In this document: piece after piece, positions 9,322 to 17,257 of the stretch
How the letters are laid out: each line of letters opens with the position of its first letter
How positions within the stretch are numbered: position 1 is the first letter of the stretch
Source: Paraburkholderia acidisoli
GTDB lineage: Bacteria > Pseudomonadota > Gammaproteobacteria > Burkholderiales > Burkholderiaceae
Assembly: GCF_009789675.1 (NCBI RefSeq)
Contig: NZ_CP046914.1
Span: forward strand, 992,001 to 1,056,000
Direction: 5' to 3'
Length of the DNA stretch: 64,000 nt
Program-made: the position numbers and the translations under genes
Notes under the pieces: generated by a model
Told to the model about the DNA's origin: nothing
Seen by the model: only the letters and a program-made list of their open reading frames with translations
The model's database searches: none

Positions 9322-9584
9322 CTCTCACGTCTCAAATTTACTTAGGTATACGAATTTATTAACCCGACCTAGCCGCTGTCGTTCCGTCGATTATGTCGCG
9401 CTGCAAGTCACTTGCTGGTTGCGACTACTGCAAGCGTTGCGCTGGGTCAGGAAAATGAAAGCTGCTATCGATGCGATGACCCGCAAGGCATGCATTCCGG
9501 GTAACTCTGCCGGGCACGGGTTAGTTGGACGTCCATCTATCAACCATCCCCCTTCTGAGCGAAAACTACCTTCGGATCTCTCCG

Positions 9585-9606
9585 AAAATCACACCCTGTG
9601 ATTTTT
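9585..9606. repeat. palindrome, copy 1 of an island repeat
   Basis: AAAATCACA-CCC-TGTGATTTT has perfect 9-bp arms around a 3-bp centre. A copy with the same core occurs in inverted orientation at 12177-12197, and an 11-bp partial (AATCACACCCT) lies near 11802. Here it lies 5-7 bp before a LexA box, so it may be an operator for the island's own regulator. Confidence 0.7.
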
Positions 9607-9610
9607 ATGA

Positions 9611-9630
9611 TACTGTATATTTATACAGCA
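9611..9630 (+). promoter_or_regulatory. LexA (SOS) box
   Basis: CTGTATATTTATACAG (9613-9628) fits the CTGT-N8-ACAG LexA consensus used by enterobacteria and beta-proteobacteria, with matching flanking TA on the left. It ends 16 bp before ATG 9645, so the operon that follows is probably induced by DNA damage. The box also contains the likely -10 region. Confidence 0.75.
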
Positions 9631-9644
9631 TCATGATTTTAATC

Positions 9645-9817
9645 ATGTCCCGCCCGCCCCCGCTCACCACCCTGGAACTCGTGGCGATCCTCAAGGAGAG
9701 TCCGACGACGAACACCCTGTCAAGCTTCTGTCTACCCTGATCAAAAAGGGAAGACGTCATGAGAAAGACGAAGAGAAGACAACCATGCAGTATCTAGACC
9801 GGGGAGAACTTTGGTGA
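9645..9817 (+). pseudogene. frameshifted small gene, first of the SOS-boxed operon
   Basis: From ATG 9645 (or 9633, in frame) the text reads MSRPPPLTTLELVAILKES and then runs into a stop at 9738-9740. One frame over, from about 9704, it continues as DDEHPVKLLSTLIKKGR and ends ...MQYLDRGELW with a TGA at 9815-9817 that overlaps the GTG start of the ParA-like gene. The natural product was therefore about 57 residues, coupled to the next gene, and a single-base change near 9699-9704 breaks it. The family is not recognised. Confidence 0.6.
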
Positions 9818-10700
9818 GTACCAAAGCGAAAAAACCACTATGTCCTGTAGTCGCTGTATTGAATATGAAAGGGTGGCGTTGGCAAAACAAACATCTCGGC
9901 AAATGTGTTTCGGCATCTCTATTCGCATTTGCGCAAACGAGTACTTTTGGTTGATTTCGATCCACATTTCAATTTAACTCAAGCGGTCGTGTCTCAAACA
10001 GATTACGAAGCGTATAAGGCGGTAAATCGCACGATCTTTTCCGTAATGGAAGACGGTACTGCTCCATCAATTTTCAAGGTTAGCAGCAAACTCGGACGGC
10101 CGCCAAATCTCGAAGATGTCTCTATCAAGCTGAGACACTTCAGGATATTAATCCAGAGATCGATCTTCGCTTGGTACCAGGCGATTTTGATCTCTTTAAG
10201 TATTCGATGATCTCTGACGCAAAAATACTCGAACCGGTAAAAAACCGCATTCTTCAGTTCATCGAAAACGCGCGCACCGAACGAGAGCTAATTTGCATTG
10301 ACTGCAATCCGAGCAGCTCGTTTATGACGATCTGCGCAATCCAAGCTGCGACGCATATACTTGTTCCTGTTTGTCCTGATCGATATTCCATGCTCGGATT
10401 AAAATTGCTAAATCGATTTTTTTAGAAGAGCTTCCTCAGCTTGCAAAAAAGCCGAAATTAATTGTTCTATTGAATGGAGTGAAAACGTCAGGCTACGATT
10501 CAACAGTAGAGAACTCTCTGCGGAGCGATCCGGATTTTGGTCCCGCCACACTTGCCAACACCCTCCACGTCTCTAAAGTCTTGGAAGCAAACGTCGACTA
10601 CACGGAATCCGCAACTGACAGAAACGGCCAGAGCTGGTGCGTTACGCCGAGAATTACATCTATTGTCAACGAGGTAGGTAAAACATTGGGAATAGCATGA
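9814..10700 (+). pseudogene. ParA-like P-loop ATPase broken by three 1-nt frameshifts
   Basis: Starting at GTG 9814 (GGGGAG upstream) the joined reading is about 295 residues: VVAVLNMKGGVGKTNISANV with the deviant Walker A motif, RVLLVDFDPHFNLTQAV (Walker A' region), ELICIDCNPSSSFMTICAIQ (Walker B region) and THILVPVCPDRYSMLGLKLL, as in ParA/MinD ATPases. The frame breaks near 9869 (one extra G, AAAGGGTGG), near 10124 (one A short, ATCAAGCT) and near 10413 (one A short, CTAAATCG). Each lies in a homopolymer. The region is AT-richer than the chromosome, a sign of transfer. Either the gene is decayed or the assembly has indel errors. Confidence 0.8.
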
Positions 10701-11039
10701 ATAATGACTATCATAAAATTTTCCGTTTAATTTCCACATCGGGATTTCGCGAGCACGAAATTCATTATTTCGCTCAAAAAATTAGCTCTCCTATCTCCCA
10801 GCGAATTTATTAACTATATTTTTCATCTTATAAAATTAATAAATGACCCGATAAGGCAGCAAGACTTAGACATTGCTCCTGCAATATATAGACAAGCTCA
10901 ACACGGAGTGGAAGGGAGAGTCGAGCGACTACTAACCGAAGAAGCGGGTCTACCTCGTTCAGTGTTTGTCTCTCACGAGCAACGCAAAACTTTTTTTCTT
11001 AGACCGACGGTGATAGTGCCAGCATTTCGCTCGCGTTGA
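10697..11039 (+). pseudogene. frameshifted partner of the ParA-like gene
   Basis: ATG 10697 overlaps the ParA-like stop (ATGA). It reads MNNDYHKIFRLISTSGFREH and meets a stop in the first frame near 10810. Removing one A from the six-A run near 10780 restores LALLSPSEFINYIFHLI and a further stretch to HEQRKTFFLRPTVIVPAFRS, ending at 11037-11039; total about 113 residues. The product is basic and not a recognised ParB. Overlap with the ATPase suggests a two-component module. No family is known to me. Confidence 0.55.
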
Positions 11040-11163
11040 GCGTCATATCAATTGGAGTGTCGTTCCCGAATGTTATGGGGAAAGTGGTTTCATGCTGCAT
11101 CAACGCGACGACAATGTTCGCCCCAAACAACTCTTGTCGCGCTAGTACTTAGCGTTTCGTCTT

Positions 11164-11505
11164 CTACCACCGCACGCCCTCGCTTCTCTCGTCCGCCAGT
11201 TCCAGAGCGCGCCTCGCCTCGCTACGGGCTATCCCGATACCGTTTTTGGCGCGCCGCTGCAGGCTGTTGCGAATCTCCAGTACCTGCATGGCGGTGGCGC
11301 GGTTCTCGCGCGCGGCGGCAATCGCTTCGCTGCGTGTCAAGTCCGGCGATGACGTGAGCGTAATGCGTGCGAGCACGTTCGCCTGCTCGCATAACGTCAG
11401 CTTGTACGTGGTTTTGCTCCTATCGTAGTCTTTGCCGCGACCGTGACGCTGCACGGCGCGGCGATACGGATAGCCGTTAGCCGTTGGTCGCCCTACCTCA
11501 CCCAA
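11164..11505 (-). CDS. island hypothetical protein, up to 113 aa
   Basis: A minus-strand frame whose first codons overlap the stop of the upstream frame (11493). It includes YDRSKTTYKLTLCEQANVLA and two helical segments (SEAIAAARENRATAMQVLEI, IARSEARRALELADERSE). The only in-frame early start is TTG 11505; a GTG at about residue 19 is possible. Composition is soluble, helical and basic. No family is recognised. It is the last gene of the minus-strand island operon. Confidence 0.5.
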   Translation of the reverse strand: MGEVGRPTANGYPYRRAVQRHGRGKDYDRSKTTYKLTLCEQANVLARITLTSSPDLTRSEAIAAARENRATAMQVLEIRNSLQRRAKNGIGIARSEARRALELADERSEGVRW

Positions 11506-11772
11506 TACGTCTCGCCATCGAACGCCACGGACAACCAGTCCGCGCCCACGTCATCGAATGCTCCGTCGCACACAAGCGTTTCGACAGTCCACTGGCGTGC
11601 GAGCACGGCACACACGTCCAGTTCCAGCTTCTTCAGCAACAGGAAACCGGCCAGCAACGCGTCGCGCTGCTCGTCACAGTCAGCAACTTCAAGGGCTCGC
11701 AGCGCCACATCCAGTTCGATAAGCCGCGCCGCCCCCCTGCGTGATAGAACGATATGATTTATCAATCATCAT
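11493..11772 (-). pseudogene. island hypothetical gene with a 5' frameshift
   Basis: A good Shine-Dalgarno (AAGGA) precedes ATG 11772/11769, which reads MIDKSYRSITQ before leaving frame. In the adjacent frame the text continues ARLIELDVALRALEVADCDE to LSVAFDGETYWVR and a TAG at 11493-11495. The two join if one G is removed from the six-G run near 11735. The product would be about 91 residues, acidic and helical. Family unknown. If the frameshift is real, a TTG at 11765 could still start the second frame. Confidence 0.5.
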
Positions 11773-11813
11773 TATTCGCTATCCTTTTTAATAACAAGAA
11801 AAATCACACCCTA

Positions 11814-12164
11814 TTATTTCCCGCTCGTCACCATCTCGCGGGCACTGTCGATCTTTTCGATGCCGTATTCGGCCTGACCCGCAATCGTGGTCTGCAACTG
11901 CGCCAGCTCCTCAATCAACCCGCTCAATGTCTCCCGGTTTTCACCACGCACGCGTTTCGCCAGCTCGCGTAGCCCTTTGAGTATCTTTTCCGCAAAGTCC
12001 TCGCCGGAGAAACAGCCGCGCGCCTCATCCAGTTCACCCGGCACGCTGACGATCTGATCCAGCACACGCTTCCCGTCGAGCAAATCCTCGATGCGCTCAG
12101 GCGGCAGCGATCCGTTGATGCGATAGCACTCCGCGTACGACATGGTTGATGCGATGATGTTCAT
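11814..12164 (-). CDS. island hypothetical protein, 116 aa
   Basis: A clean start, ATG 12164 with AGGAG eight bases upstream. The protein begins MNIIASTMSYAECYRINGSL and is mostly helical and acidic-basic mixed, with a long helical C-terminal half (FAEKILKGLRELAKRV, LSGLIEELAQLQTTIAG). It could be a small cytoplasmic regulator or replication accessory protein, but nothing is diagnostic. The Shine-Dalgarno lies 10 bp past the palindrome that overlaps the upstream stop codon, so that operator-like element sits in the intergenic leader of this gene. Confidence 0.65.
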   Translation of the reverse strand: MNIIASTMSYAECYRINGSLPPERIEDLLDGKRVLDQIVSVPGELDEARGCFSGEDFAEKILKGLRELAKRVRGENRETLSGLIEELAQLQTTIAGQAEYGIEKIDSAREMVTSGK

Positions 12165-12176
12165 GACTGGCTCCTG

Positions 12177-12197
12177 AAAAATCACAGGGTGTGATTT
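12177..12197. repeat. palindrome, copy 2 of the island repeat
   Basis: AAATCACA-GGG-TGTGATTT, perfect 8-bp arms; it is the inverse of the element at 9585-9606. It covers the last codons and stop of the upstream gene and ends just before the Shine-Dalgarno of the next. Confidence 0.7.
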
Positions 12198-12553
12198 GTG
12201 GCCGGCGTGGCGCTGGCTACTGCGCGACGGGCCGGTTTGATGACAGGGAACGGCTTTGGCTCGGCGGCGCGCAACGCGCTGGCGACACGGGCCGCGCCAT
12301 GCTTTTCCACCAGACGGTCAAGCGAGCGGCGCGCGACTGCCAGCTCGTCTTGCGCCGCGAAGTGCAGGTTGGTGTACGCAGACGTGGCATCGCAGACCCT
12401 GAGGCCCGAGTCGATATGGCTGACCGTATTACCGTGCAGCGCAAACCAGTAGCGCACGTTGTCGATGCAGTGCGAGAAACGGCGGCACTGCGTGCGCACG
12501 CGCTTTCCGTCCGGCGTGCCGTCATTCAGGTGCATGTTGAAATAGCTGGGCAT
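12182..12553 (-). CDS. island hypothetical protein, 123 aa
   Basis: ATG 12553 with AAGGAG upstream. The N-terminal half is rich in aromatic residues, His and Cys (MPSYFNMHLNDGTPDG, HCIDNVRYWFALHG), the middle is helical (ELAVARRSLDRLVEKHGAAR), and the tail is Ala/Pro/Lys-rich. It looks like a small soluble nucleic-acid-associated protein, but that is only composition. It lies in a run of minus-strand genes with short spacers, reading away from the integrase. No family is recognised. Confidence 0.65.
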   Translation of the reverse strand: MPSYFNMHLNDGTPDGKRVRTQCRRFSHCIDNVRYWFALHGNTVSHIDSGLRVCDATSAYTNLHFAAQDELAVARRSLDRLVEKHGAARVASALRAAEPKPFPVIKPARRAVASATPATNHTL

Positions 12554-12566
12554 GGCTGGCTCCTTG

Positions 12567-12659
12567 TTATGCGTAGAAAGCACGGCGCATCAGGTCAATC
12601 GCGTCACGCGATTCGTGTCCGCTCAATTCAAGCTGCCGCTTCACGGGTGTGCCGATCAC
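12567..12659 (-). CDS. small island ORF, 30 aa
   Basis: GTG 12659 overlaps the stop of the preceding small gene (the TGA at 12656-12658). It reads MIGTPVKRQLELSGHESRDA and ends DLMRRAFYA, 14 bp before the next start. The coupling and the lack of any other gene in this slot support translation. No function can be given. Confidence 0.4.
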   Translation of the reverse strand: MIGTPVKRQLELSGHESRDAIDLMRRAFYA

Positions 12660-12766
12660 AGCATTTCGGCCTTTACCGCTTCATCGAGCTTGCGGCCCCT
12701 CAGATGCGCGGTGTCGCGAGCGAACTGCATCAGCACGAACGCATCGGTGGTTTCAATCTTCTCCAT
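12656..12766 (-). CDS. small island ORF, 36 aa
   Basis: ATG 12766 overlaps the upstream TGA (12766-12768). The product, MEKIETTDAFVLMQFARDTA followed by a helical basic tail, looks like a real short soluble peptide. The start codon lies inside the left arm of the 26-bp inverted repeat, so a hairpin in the mRNA would hide it. No family is recognised. Confidence 0.45.
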   Translation of the reverse strand: MEKIETTDAFVLMQFARDTAHLRGRKLDEAVKAEML

Positions 12767-12814
12767 CACTGCCCCAACCCGGCGCATGGCCGGGTTGGGG
12801 CAGTGATGGAGAAG
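12758..12814. repeat. perfect 26-bp inverted repeat
   Basis: The left arm 12758-12783 (CTTCTCCATC...ACCCGGC) is the exact complement of the right arm 12789-12814 (GCCGGG...GGAGAAG), with 5 bases between. This can form a very stable hairpin or cruciform. It lies at the junction of two minus-strand frames and supplies the stop of one and the start of the other. Confidence 0.95.
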
Positions 12815-13122
12815 CGGTTCCAGTAGTCTGCGGTCAGCACGCCTTCGATAATCGGTACGCAATCGAAGTCACGCTCCAGCGTGGCGACAAAGCGCAAGAC
12901 GTCCTCACCCGTCATGACAAATGGCCTCGTCTCCAGATGACGCCCATGCATGTACAAGTGACTTGCTGCGCGCACGGTGATCCATAGCCGCACGAGCTGA
13001 CGCAGTTGCGTCGTCGTGATGCGCTGGCCGTGTGGCCGGGTGAAGCGGTTGAACACTTCACCGAAGCGGCGATCCCACCACACCCGCAGCCACACGCCGA
13101 ACCCCTTCTGTCCGTAATGCAT
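12766..13122 (-). CDS. island hypothetical protein, possibly 5'-truncated
   Basis: From ATG 13122 the frame gives 118 residues: MHYGQKGFGVWLRVWWDRRF, then PHGQRITTTQLRQLVRLWI and MTGEDVLRFVATLERDFDCV. The upstream codons stay open and look coding (NPFSSWCSGCRAFAADEYHL) back to a TAA near 13200, with no start codon in that extension, so the original gene may have lost its 5' end or carries another frameshift. The final residues are encoded by the 26-bp inverted repeat. A tryptophan-rich basic protein; family unknown. Confidence 0.5.
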   Translation of the reverse strand: MHYGQKGFGVWLRVWWDRRFGEVFNRFTRPHGQRITTTQLRQLVRLWITVRAASHLYMHGRHLETRPFVMTGEDVLRFVATLERDFDCVPIIEGVLTADYWNRFSITAPTRPCAGLGQ

Positions 13123-13204
13123 GCAGTAGTTCAGGTGGTATTCGTCAGCAGCGAACGCTCTACATCCGCTGCACCACGAAGAGAACGGATTAGCGACTGC
13201 TTAT

Positions 13205-13495
13205 TTCCGGACGATATATGGTTATCTCTTTTAGTTACGATAACTAATCTTTTTGGCAATAAAAAAGACGTGACGACGCCACGCCCCGGTTAGGACTGAT
13301 TTAATCAGTTTGGTAAGAATAATGACGCGCTAGATGTTTGCGAATCGTTGAGCAGAGAAGTGAGACTTTCGGAGTAGGGTGCTGCGAGGCCGAGCGGCGT
13401 GTATGCAACCCATTCATCTAATATGAATATTTTCCTACATTAAATATTATCAGTCAATTTAACGAAAGCTATCTATAACGGATTGCGAACTTCAA
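13205..13495. other. AT-rich gap between integrase and island operon
   Basis: About 290 bp without a credible frame, with AT-rich stretches near 13210-13265 and 13415-13470. It should contain the promoter for the minus-strand small genes and possibly the integration site. I see no clear repeat that identifies an attachment core. Confidence 0.4.
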
Positions 13496-13521
13496 GACGG
13501 ACGCAGTTCGCTGCGTCCGTC
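13496..13521 (-). terminator. strong hairpin just past the integrase stop
   Basis: GACGGACGCAG (13496-13506) and CTGCGTCCGTC (13511-13521) pair perfectly over 11 bp with a TTCG loop. It lies 5 bp after the integrase stop. No T-run follows on the minus strand, so it may be a factor-dependent terminator, an mRNA end or a recombination-site element. Confidence 0.55.
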
Positions 13522-13525
13522 CGGA

Positions 13526-15028
13526 TTAAGCGCTTTCGAGCTGCTGAGGCCCAACATCATCGTTTGCCACCACAACCGCACCTGGACCATTGATCTGTGC
13601 AGGTATCCCGTCGAGCTTCATCAGGTACTCACCTAGCGTATCCCATGCCTGTCGCATTTCCTTTTCGAAGTTGTATTGCTGGTATGTCCGAAGCAAACGC
13701 GCGTCTAGCCCCTTTCTGCGCGCCTGCGAATGAATGCTGTGGTTAAGGCATCGGTCCACCACACGCTCGTCAACGCCACAGCCTTGCATGATTGTCGAAC
13801 CCGTTCGACGCAGGTCATGCCACGACCACGGCCCACCGTGCAGGGCCAGCGAGCTTGCTGTGATCCCCGACATGCGGCTTTTCTTTTTCCACTTTCCAAG
13901 GCTCTGACGTGCACCGATGGCGCATTGGAGAATTGCGGTGGTGTACGGCTTGGCGGAATCGTGTGGATGTGGAAGCAAAAACGGCGTGCGCCCTGTCATA
14001 GTATGCAGTTCGCGTAACAGCTTCATGGAGAACGCGGACAGGAAAATCGTATGGCCTTTACCGTTCTTCGCATGCTCAGGCGGAATAAACCAGGTCGCTT
14101 TCGCGAAATTTATATGCTCGCGCCAGCGTGCCGAGCAGATTTCGTTGATCCGAACCATGGTTGCAAGTGTGATCCACACAGCGAGTTCTTCTTCGCGACG
14201 TATTGGCGTGGCAAGTCCCCTGCGTGAACCATCGCGGAATTCGAAGGCATGGCGCAGAAGCTGGAAGCGGTTGCGCAGCTCGATAATTTCGTCGTCAACG
14301 AGCACGCGATCCGACCAGTCCTGATATCCGTCGGGTAGCAGCCGTTTGAGATTGATAGACTCGACCGGGCTGATGTCGAAAAGCAACCCCCAGGGTCGGC
14401 GTTTTCCTGCCCACGAGAACATCGCATCTACGTATATACGCAGCGAGATCGCCCTCGATATCTTCCCTGCCGAAATGAGCGCTACCAACGTTTGCCGGAT
14501 ATGCTCCGACTTCACATCGCTGACTCGAAGCGCGCCTGCCCGAGGCAGCAGATGCAGTTCGAACAAACGGCGCACGGCTTCCGCATGGTCCGCTGTATTT
14601 TCCGCCATTGCTTCGGAATGCCATTCATCGAACATGGCCTGGACAGTCAGGGTTTGCTCTGCCTGCTGGCGCTCTCGCTCTGCCAGTTGCTGCTCCTGAC
14701 GAACGATCTCGGCCTGCTCCAGCCTGATCTTATGGATGACGGCCTTCTTCTGACCCGCCGGATCACCGCCACACTCAACACGCAGCTTCGTTTCATCGAA
14801 CTGCTGTCGTATTGATTCAAGCGAGTCACGGGGCCACGCGCCAAGCGGCATCTCGCGTGACTTGCCATCGAACCGGTAGCGATACCGGAAATGCACGCTG
14901 ACCCGCCCTTTCACACCGGCATGCACCTTGCCCGAGAGGCCCGACCCGTCACGCACAGTGCGGTCATTGTCAGCGACGGTCAGCGCCAGCAACTGCGCCT
15001 CGGTGATGGTTTGAGTACGATCTTTCCC
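13526..15028 (-). CDS. tyrosine-type site-specific integrase
   Basis: About 500 residues in the layout of island integrases: an N-terminal arm-binding domain (about 25-110, with FRYRYRFDGKSREMPLGAWP and SLESIRQQFDETKLRVECGG), a core-binding domain (about 130-230) and a C-terminal catalytic domain. Active-site residues are visible: Arg in MVRINEICSARW, His-x-x-Arg in WHDLRRTGSTIM, the LNHS position, and the Tyr nucleophile near RTYQQYNF. The start is GTG 15028 with GGGGA upstream; the frame stays open to 15097. It joins the island to chromosomal DNA on the right. The target site is not visible: no tRNA gene abuts it. Confidence 0.9.
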   Translation of the reverse strand, partial: GKDRTQTITEAQLLALTVADNDRTVRDGSGLSGKVHAGVKGRVSVHFRYRYRFDGKSREMPLGAWPRDSLESIRQQFDETKLRVECGGDPAGQKKAVIHKIRLEQAEIVRQEQQLAERERQQAEQTLTVQAMFDEWHSEAMAENTADHAEAVRRLFELHLLPRAGALRVSDVKSEHIRQTLVALISAGKISRAISLRIYVDAMFSWAGKRRPWGLLFDISPVESINLKRLLPDGYQDWSDRVLVDDEIIELRNRFQLLRHAFEFRDGSRRGLATPIRREEELAVWITLATMVRINEICSARWREHINFAKATWFIPPEHAKNGKGHTIFLSAFSMKLLRELHTMTGRTPFLLPHPHDSAKPYTTAILQCAIGARQSLGKWKKKSRMSGITASSLALHGGPWSWHDLRRTGSTIMQGCGVDERVVDRCLNHSIHSQARRKGLDARLLRTYQQYNFEKEMRQAWDTLGEYLMKLDGIPAQINGPGAVVVANDDVGPQQLESA

Positions 15029-15183
15029 CACGATATTCCCCACAAAACATCTGCGGCGTACCGATTCTACGAAGAAGCGGAACCGCTGTGTCAACAACTA
15101 AGTTGTCGAAACCAAACAGAACAAATGCTTGTGGGCCTTGTGCGCTGCAAGCAATTCTTTTCCACCGTTTCCGTGCACACCCC

Positions 15184-15447
15184 TGTGCGTAACCCTTGAA
15201 CACACTACGCAACTCCTTGAACCCAAACGAATCCCCCGCACTGTCACCGCAAGCATCACCGCGCCCGATCTTGTCCACAGTTTTTGTTCACAGCCCTGTG
15301 CACAACCGCTGCACATCCGCGCTAACCCGCTGATCCCAAACACAAACGCCGCCCTCACCGCTCAACTTGCACATTTCACGAGCACCCGCGGCCTCTCACG
15401 CACGCGCCCGACTTATCCACACAAAACGGGCATAACTCTGTGCATAC
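15184..15447. other. cluster of six DnaA-box-like 9-mers in a gene-free gap
   Basis: The gap 15098-15628 has no credible gene but holds TTATCCACA (15413-15421, perfect consensus) and one-mismatch sites at 15184-15192 (reverse), 15271-15279, 15284-15292, 15297-15305 (reverse) and 15439-15447 (reverse), judged against TTATNCACA. Such density is unusual. It may titrate or bind DnaA, or be part of the integrase target. No AT-rich unwinding region or rep gene is adjacent. Confidence 0.5.
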
Positions 15448-15628
15448 CTCCCGCAACATCTCACCCAATGCCTTGATCGCAATACGAAATCGCGGGCTGC
15501 ATCGGCATCCATCCGCAACGCATGACCAAGCGGCATCGATCCGCATAAACCCTAAAGTTCATACGGATAAATGCCGTTAGAACCTGACGTGTTGTTGGGC
15601 CCAGCGAGGCCCGTCTGCAAGGAATCTC

Positions 15629-17257
15629 ATGCGCAACAATCAGCCCGTCACGCAGCAGGAATACGACTATCCCGCTTCGCAGATGCTCGTCTCCGCGACC
15701 GACCTCAAGGGCCGCATTCAATACTGCAATCCCGCGTTCGTCGCGGTATCCGGCTTCTCGAAGGACGAGTTGATCGGCAAGCCGCACAACATCATTCGTC
15801 ATCCCGACATGCCCGCCGAAGCGTTCGCGGACCTGTGGGAAAGCATTCAGGCGGGCCGGCCGTGGACCGCGCTCGTCAAAAACCGCCGCAAGAGCGGCGA
15901 ACACTACTGGGTTCGCGCGAACGTCACGCCCGTCTCCGAGCAGGGCCGCGTGGTCGGGTATCTGAGCGTGCGCGTCAAGCCCTCGCGCGACGAGGTCCGC
16001 GAAGCCGAAGCGTTGTACGCCAAGATGCGCGAAGGCCACTTGCGCGGCGTGAAACTGCGGCACGGCGCGATCGTGCGCACAGGCTTCGTCGGGGCGATGC
16101 AGGCGTTGATGCGCGTGCCGGTCGCCACGCGCATCGCCGTCGGTTATGGCGGGGTCGCGGCCGTGTTCGCGGTGGCGGGTTGCATCGCGTGGCAAGGCTT
16201 GCCGCCGTTGCCGTTCTGGGGCGCGTTCGGCGCCGCCGGTGTGAGCGCGATCGCCGCATGGCGCCTCACCACGCGACATCTCGGTGAACCGCTCGCGCAG
16301 ATGTCGGCGGTATCGACTCGCATGGCGGCGGGCGACCTCACGGCCACGCTCGCGATCGCGGCCAACGACGATCTCGGCGACGTGCTCCAGGCGCTCAATC
16401 AGCTGCAGGCCAATCTCACGGCGATCGTCTACGACGTGCGCTCGCAGATCGACGGCATGCTCGACGCCGCGCACGAAATCTCCAGCGGCAATCTCGATCT
16501 CTCGCGCCGCACTGAATTGCAGGCGGCCTCGCTCGAGGAAACCGCCGCCACGATGGATCAGTTGACGACGACGGTCCAGGCCAATGCCGAAGCCAGCGCC
16601 CGCGCACTCGATCTCGCCCGCGACGCGCAAGCGGCCGCCGCCGAAGGCGGTTCGATCGCGGGCCAGATGGAACGCACGATGACGGGCATCACGCAGGCCT
16701 CGCAGCGTATCGCCGACATCACCGGCGTGATCGACGGCATCGCGTTCCAGACCAACATCCTCGCGCTCAATGCCGCTGTGGAAGCCGCGCGCGCGGGCGA
16801 GGCGGGCCGCTCGTTCGCCGTCGTGGCGGGCGAGGTGCGCATGCTCGCGCAACGCTGCGCGGCATCGGCGAAGGAAATCAAGCAGGTCGTCGATGCGAGC
16901 GTCCACGAAATCGCGGAAGGCACGCGCCTCGTCGGCAGCACGACCGCGCAAATGCGCTCCATCGACGAAGCCGTGAGCCGCGTCTCGTCGATCATCGTCG
17001 AAGTCGCGAACGCGAGCGGCGAGCAGGCCGAAGGCATACGCCAGGTCAACCAGGCCGTCGCGCATCTGGACAGCGCCACGCAGCAAAACGCCGCGCTCGT
17101 CGAGCAGGCCGCCGCCACCGCGCAGCGCCTTGCCGAACAAGCCGACGTGCTCGACGAAGCCGTGCGGCTCTTCACCGTCGCGGGCACGCAGGCACCGCAA
17201 CGCGCGCGCCCCGCACACGCGCCGAGCACGAACGATTTCGACGAATTCGCGGCTTGA
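15629..17257 (+). CDS. Aer-like PAS-containing methyl-accepting chemotaxis protein
   Basis: A 542-residue receptor. A PAS domain fills about 10-120 (MLVSATDLKGRIQYCNPAFV, PHNIIRHPDMPAEAFADLWE, YWVRANVTP), the region that holds FAD in Aer. Two close hydrophobic helices (about 168-205) anchor it without a periplasmic domain. HAMP follows (about 207-260) and then the signalling coiled coil with the hairpin tip FQTNILALNAAVEAARAGEA at about 373. It should report redox or oxygen state to CheA/CheW. The start has AAGGA upstream. It is monocistronic. No C-terminal CheR-binding pentapeptide is seen. Confidence 0.92.
   Translation: MRNNQPVTQQEYDYPASQMLVSATDLKGRIQYCNPAFVAVSGFSKDELIGKPHNIIRHPDMPAEAFADLWESIQAGRPWTALVKNRRKSGEHYWVRANVTPVSEQGRVVGYLSVRVKPSRDEVREAEALYAKMREGHLRGVKLRHGAIVRTGFVGAMQALMRVPVATRIAVGYGGVAAVFAVAGCIAWQGLPPLPFWGAFGAAGVSAIAAWRLTTRHLGEPLAQMSAVSTRMAAGDLTATLAIAANDDLGDVLQALNQLQANLTAIVYDVRSQIDGMLDAAHEISSGNLDLSRRTELQAASLEETAATMDQLTTTVQANAEASARALDLARDAQAAAAEGGSIAGQMERTMTGITQASQRIADITGVIDGIAFQTNILALNAAVEAARAGEAGRSFAVVAGEVRMLAQRCAASAKEIKQVVDASVHEIAEGTRLVGSTTAQMRSIDEAVSRVSSIIVEVANASGEQAEGIRQVNQAVAHLDSATQQNAALVEQAAATAQRLAEQADVLDEAVRLFTVAGTQAPQRARPAHAPSTNDFDEFAA

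Noticed and set aside
13496..15628. tRNA gene or attachment-site repeat at the integrase end
   Set aside because: No tRNA-like cloverleaf and no matching direct repeat could be found by eye.
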